Shown here: positions 6,913 to 9,374 of the stretch, in pieces
Numbering within the stretch: position 1 is the first letter of the stretch
Layout of the letters: each line of letters opens with the position of its first letter
Assembly: GCA_903827735.1 (NCBI GenBank)
Contig: CAIKJM010000117.1
Coordinates: 1 to 9,374, forward strand
Direction: 5' to 3'
Length of the DNA stretch: 9,374 nucleotides
Source: an uncultured Rhodanobacter sp.
Lineage (GTDB): Bacteria > Pseudomonadota > Gammaproteobacteria > Xanthomonadales > Rhodanobacteraceae
The notes under the pieces: generated by a model
Databases searched by the model: none
Told to the model about the DNA's origin: nothing
The model's input: only the letters and a program-made list of their open reading frames with translations
Program-made: the position numbers and the translations under genes

Positions 6913-8220
6913 TTGAACGCTTTTGACTGGACCAGTCAGCCGGGTCAGGCGCTGCACGGCGATCTTCGCGTGCCGGGTGACAAGTCGGTCTCGCATCGCG
7001 CCCTGATGCTGTCGGCTATCGCCGAGGGCAAGTCGCATATCCGCGGCTTTCTCGAGGGCGAAGATACCCGCGCCACCGCGGCCGTGCTGTCTCAGTTAGG
7101 TGTGCGTATCGAGACGCCGTCGGCGGGCGAGCGGGTGGTGCATGGCGTGGGTCTGCACGGTCTGCGCGGCTCGTCGAAACCGCTCGATTGCGGCAATGCC
7201 GGCACCGGCATGCGTCTGCTGACGGGTTTGCTGGCCGGGCAAGCGTTCGACAGCGAGCTGGTCGGCGATGCCTCCTTGTCGAAGCGGCCGATGCGCCGCG
7301 TTACCGATCCGCTGACGCAGATGGGCGCGCTGATCGACACGCGTGACGGTCTGCCACCGCTGATCGTGCATGGCGGTCAGCATATGCGCGGCATCCATTA
7401 CGAGTTGCCTGTGGCCAGTGCGCAGGTGAAGTCGGCGCTGCTGCTCGCCGGTCTTTACAGCGAAGGCGTCACCGAGATTATCGAGCCGCATCCGACCCGT
7501 GACTACACCGAGCGGATGCTGGCGGCGTTCGGTTGGCCGATCGACTTTTCGCCGGGTCACGCCAGCCTCGAAGGCGGCCACACGCTGCACGCGACGGATG
7601 TCGAGGTGCCGGCCGACTTTTCCTCGGCGGCATTTTTCCTGGTCGCCGCCAGCATCGTGCCGGGTTCGCAGCTGCGGCTGCCGGCGGTGGGCTTGAACCC
7701 TCGCCGTACCGGCCTGCTGCACGCGCTGCGCCTGATGGGCGCGAACATCGCGATTGAGTCGCCGCGCGAGAGCGGCGGCGAGCCGGTGGGTGATCTGGTG
7801 GTCCGATACGCGCCACTGAACGGCATCGAGTTGCCCGAGTCGCTGGTGCCCGACATGATCGACGAATTTCCGGTGCTGTTCATTGCGGCGGCGGTGGCGT
7901 CGGGAACGACCACGATCCGCGGTGCGGCCGAGCTGCGGGTGAAGGAGTCCGATCGCATTGCGTCGATGGCGAACGGCCTGCGCGCGCTCGGTGTTTCCAT
8001 CGAGGAGACGCCAGACGGCGCGATCATCCGCGGCGGCACGCTCGGCGGTGGTTCAGTGGAGACCCATCTCGACCATCGCATCGCGATGAGCTTTGCCGTC
8101 GCCGGCCTGGTCGCCGAGGCGCCGGTGCGCATCCACGATTGCAGCCATGTCGCTACGTCGTTTCCCGGTTTTCTGGAGCTGGCCAACGGCTGCGGCTTCG
8201 CGCTGCGGTCGGTCGGGTAG
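6913..8220 (+). CDS. aroA: EPSP synthase (3-phosphoshikimate 1-carboxyvinyltransferase)
   Basis: Sixth step of the shikimate pathway: joins shikimate-3-phosphate and phosphoenolpyruvate to give EPSP. The 435-residue product has the two-domain inside-out barrel motifs: PGDKSVSHRA (K24, S25, R29), GNAGTGMR (94-101), SKRPMRRV (123-130), SAQVK (169-173), the catalytic Asp in MIDEFP (D317) and LRVKESDR (E345), closing with LDHRIAMSF and ATSFPGF. It starts with TTG, with GGAG eight bases before. An in-frame TGA immediately before and the absence of any nearby in-frame ATG exclude other starts; the mature N-terminus is MNAFDWTSQPGQ. GDKS and SAQxK resemble the so-called class II enzymes, but the phosphoenolpyruvate loop keeps G97 (class I-like). 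It lies 58 bases after pheA, whose substrate chorismate is made from EPSP. Confidence 0.97.
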   Translation: MNAFDWTSQPGQALHGDLRVPGDKSVSHRALMLSAIAEGKSHIRGFLEGEDTRATAAVLSQLGVRIETPSAGERVVHGVGLHGLRGSSKPLDCGNAGTGMRLLTGLLAGQAFDSELVGDASLSKRPMRRVTDPLTQMGALIDTRDGLPPLIVHGGQHMRGIHYELPVASAQVKSALLLAGLYSEGVTEIIEPHPTRDYTERMLAAFGWPIDFSPGHASLEGGHTLHATDVEVPADFSSAAFFLVAASIVPGSQLRLPAVGLNPRRTGLLHALRLMGANIAIESPRESGGEPVGDLVVRYAPLNGIELPESLVPDMIDEFPVLFIAAAVASGTTTIRGAAELRVKESDRIASMANGLRALGVSIEETPDGAIIRGGTLGGGSVETHLDHRIAMSFAVAGLVAEAPVRIHDCSHVATSFPGFLELANGCGFALRSVG

Positions 8221-8272
8221 GCTGCGCGATGCGCCTCACACAATCCGGTTGGCGACGCGATGCGACCTCGTC

Positions 8273-8277
8273 GGGAG
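8273..8277 (+). promoter_or_regulatory. Ribosome binding site fixing the kdsB start
   Basis: GGGAG six bases before the ATG at 8284; it decides against the in-frame ATG at 8260, which has no such site. Confidence 0.8.
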
Positions 8278-8283
8278 ACTCCC

Positions 8284-9060
8284 ATGACTGACGCCGCGCC
8301 TGCCTTCATCGTCGCCATACCGGCCCGTTACGCCTCCACGCGCCTTCCGGGCAAGCCGCTGCGTGACATTGCCGGCGTGCCGATGGTGGTGCGGGTGGCG
8401 CAGCGCGCGCTGCAGGCGGGAGCGGCTCAGGTCGTCGTGGCGGTGGACGATTCCCGCATCGCGGACGCGCTGTCAGGGTACGCCGTCGATATCTGCATGA
8501 CGCGTGCGGATCATGCCTCGGGCAGCGACCGGCTCGCCGAATGCGCCGCTTATTACGGCTGGGCCGACGATGCCATCGTGGTGAACCTCCAGGGTGACGA
8601 ACCGTTTGCGCCGGCAGCCGGCATTCGTGAAGTGGCGCAGGCGCTGGCTGAGGACGACGCGCCGATGGCGACGCTCGCTACGCCGATCAGTGACGCGCAT
8701 GAGCTGTTCGACCCGAACGTGGTGAAGCTGGTGCGCACGGCGGGCGGTCGCGCGCTGTACTTCAGCCGTGCGCCGCTGCCGTGGGCGCGCGACGCGTTTG
8801 CCGTGGAGCGCAACGTGTTGCCGCCAGAGCTGCCTTTTCTGCGGCATATCGGTATCTATGCGTATCGTGCGGGGTTTCTCAGGCAGTACACCACCCTATC
8901 GCGCACGACGCTGGAGCAGGCCGAGTCCCTAGAGCAGCTGCGCGTGCTCGAACACGGCTACGCCATCGCGGTGCGCATGACGCCCGAACCGTTTCCACCG
9001 GGCATCGACACGCTCGAAGACCTGCAGCGTGCCGAGCAGTGGTTGCAGCGACAGGGCTGA
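8284..9060 (+). CDS. kdsB: CMP-Kdo synthetase (3-deoxy-manno-octulosonate cytidylyltransferase)
   Basis: Activates Kdo with CTP to CMP-Kdo, the donor for the inner core of lipopolysaccharide; cytosolic and normally essential in Gram-negatives. The 258-residue product (E. coli 248) has the nucleotide-binding loop IPARYASTRLPGKPL (12-26), MTRADHASGSDRLAE (72-86), NLQGDEP with metal-binding D105, LRHIGIYAYRAGF (186-198), EQLRVLEHG (217-225) and GIDTLEDL with the second metal-binding Asp, D242. The few extra residues are N-terminal (MTDAAPAF) and in the middle. An in-frame ATG at 8260 adds eight residues but lacks a ribosome site. It starts 63 bases after aroA with no terminator between, so it is probably the last gene of the serC-pheA-aroA run, although its pathway (lipopolysaccharide) is different. 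Confidence 0.97.
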   Translation: MTDAAPAFIVAIPARYASTRLPGKPLRDIAGVPMVVRVAQRALQAGAAQVVVAVDDSRIADALSGYAVDICMTRADHASGSDRLAECAAYYGWADDAIVVNLQGDEPFAPAAGIREVAQALAEDDAPMATLATPISDAHELFDPNVVKLVRTAGGRALYFSRAPLPWARDAFAVERNVLPPELPFLRHIGIYAYRAGFLRQYTTLSRTTLEQAESLEQLRVLEHGYAIAVRMTPEPFPPGIDTLEDLQRAEQWLQRQG

Positions 9061-9072
9061 TGCTTCATCGGG

Positions 9073-9110
9073 CCCCCAGTCACTGGGTCCCCGCGTCCGC
9101 TGGGATGACG
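9073..9110. repeat. REP-like palindromic element after kdsB
   Basis: Two adjoining hairpins: CCCAG-TCA-CTGGG (9075-9087), then TCCCCGCG..CGCTGGGA (9088-9105, one mismatch, two-base loop), followed by TGACG. The pattern 'CACTGGGTCCCCGCG...GGGATGACG' resembles short dispersed intergenic repeats common in G/C-rich proteobacteria, including Xanthomonadales (recalled, not searched). It sits between the convergent kdsB and fabV, where such elements are usually found, and may help end or protect both transcripts. Only one copy is present here. Confidence 0.5.
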
Positions 9111-9147
9111 GAGCAGGCAGTTTTTGTGCTGGCACTAACCCGTTAGA

Positions 9148-9374
9148 TCAGAGCTCGTCGCAGTCGAACGTGAGTACCGTCGGCACATCCACTTCGTAAT
9201 CGACGTCCGCGCGCTCGAAGCCGAACAGCTTCAGAAATTCGTGCTTGTAGCCGGCGTAGTCGCTGATCTCGAACAGGTTCTCGGTGGTGACCTGCGGCCA
9301 CAGTTCCTTGCAGCGGGCCTGCACGTCGTCGCGCAGCTCCCAGTCGTCCAGCCGCAGGCGGTGCTCGTCGTCGG
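9148..9374 (-). CDS. fabV: Trans-2-enoyl-CoA/ACP reductase FabV, C-terminal fragment
   Basis: Partial gene running off the right edge; the last 74 codons and stop (9150-9148) are visible. FabV is an NADH-dependent enoyl-ACP reductase completing each round of fatty acid elongation, an alternative to FabI. The visible C-terminus, with RLRLDDWELRDDVQ, LWPQVTTENLFEISDYAGY and HEFLKLFGFERADVDYEVDV, matches what I recall of Xanthomonas FabV, which is about 400 residues. The Y-x8-K catalytic motif and nucleotide-binding loop lie outside the window. FabV enzymes are known for low sensitivity to triclosan compared with FabI; whether this organism also has FabI cannot be seen. It is convergent with kdsB, 87 bases apart. 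No obvious T-run terminator for it is visible apart from the REP-like hairpins. Confidence 0.88.
   Translation of the reverse strand, partial: DDEHRLRLDDWELRDDVQARCKELWPQVTTENLFEISDYAGYKHEFLKLFGFERADVDYEVDVPTVLTFDCDEL

Noticed and set aside
8260..8283. ATG start extending kdsB by eight residues
   Set aside because: No ribosome binding site, while the ATG at 8284 has GGGAG at six bases; the added MRPRRETP is not family-like.

Overview
This is a GC-rich stretch of bacterial chromosome carrying housekeeping genes. Protein resemblance (recalled, not searched) points to the Gammaproteobacteria order Lysobacterales/Xanthomonadales, possibly the Rhodanobacteraceae side (Dyella, Frateuria, Luteibacter). 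The family assignment is inference. The order-level clues are the Xanthomonas-like PheA and AroA sequences, the serC-pheA-aroA order, and a FabV enoyl reductase. I see no tRNA, rRNA, IS element, prophage, CRISPR array or sign of recent gene transfer.

Layout, left to right. (1) Positions 1-76 (minus) hold the first 25 codons of a NudJ-like Nudix hydrolase, running off the left edge. A short divergent gap with nested GC hairpins follows. (2) clpS-clpA (plus) encode the N-degron adaptor and its AAA+ unfoldase. They end at a perfect 13-bp hairpin and then a bidirectional intrinsic terminator. (3) infA (minus, translation factor IF-1) converges on clpA and has its own good promoter. Upstream of it, also on minus, is a small polyhydroxyalkanoic-acid-system family gene. 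(4) Divergent from that gene is an unnamed membrane protein with two degenerate FHA-like modules and a C-terminal anchor. (5) serC-pheA-aroA-kdsB (plus) form a biosynthetic run for serine/pyridoxal phosphate, phenylalanine, chorismate and the lipopolysaccharide sugar Kdo. (6) A REP-like palindromic element separates kdsB from the convergent 3' end of fabV (minus), which runs off the right edge.

The genes form three functional groups: regulated proteolysis (ClpS delivers N-degron substrates to ClpA, which works with ClpP encoded elsewhere), translation initiation, and a compact version of the 'mixed-function' serC/pheA/aroA supraoperon known from pseudomonads. aroA makes the precursor of chorismate and pheA consumes chorismate. 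serC supplies serine and a pyridoxal-phosphate precursor.

I found no convincing previously undescribed system. The least understood item is the tail-anchored double-FHA protein at 3734-4504. Secondary points are the terminator-like hairpin pair in front of the Nudix gene, the TTG start of aroA, the lineage-type ENSGQG motif in PheA, and the mixed class I/II motifs of AroA.
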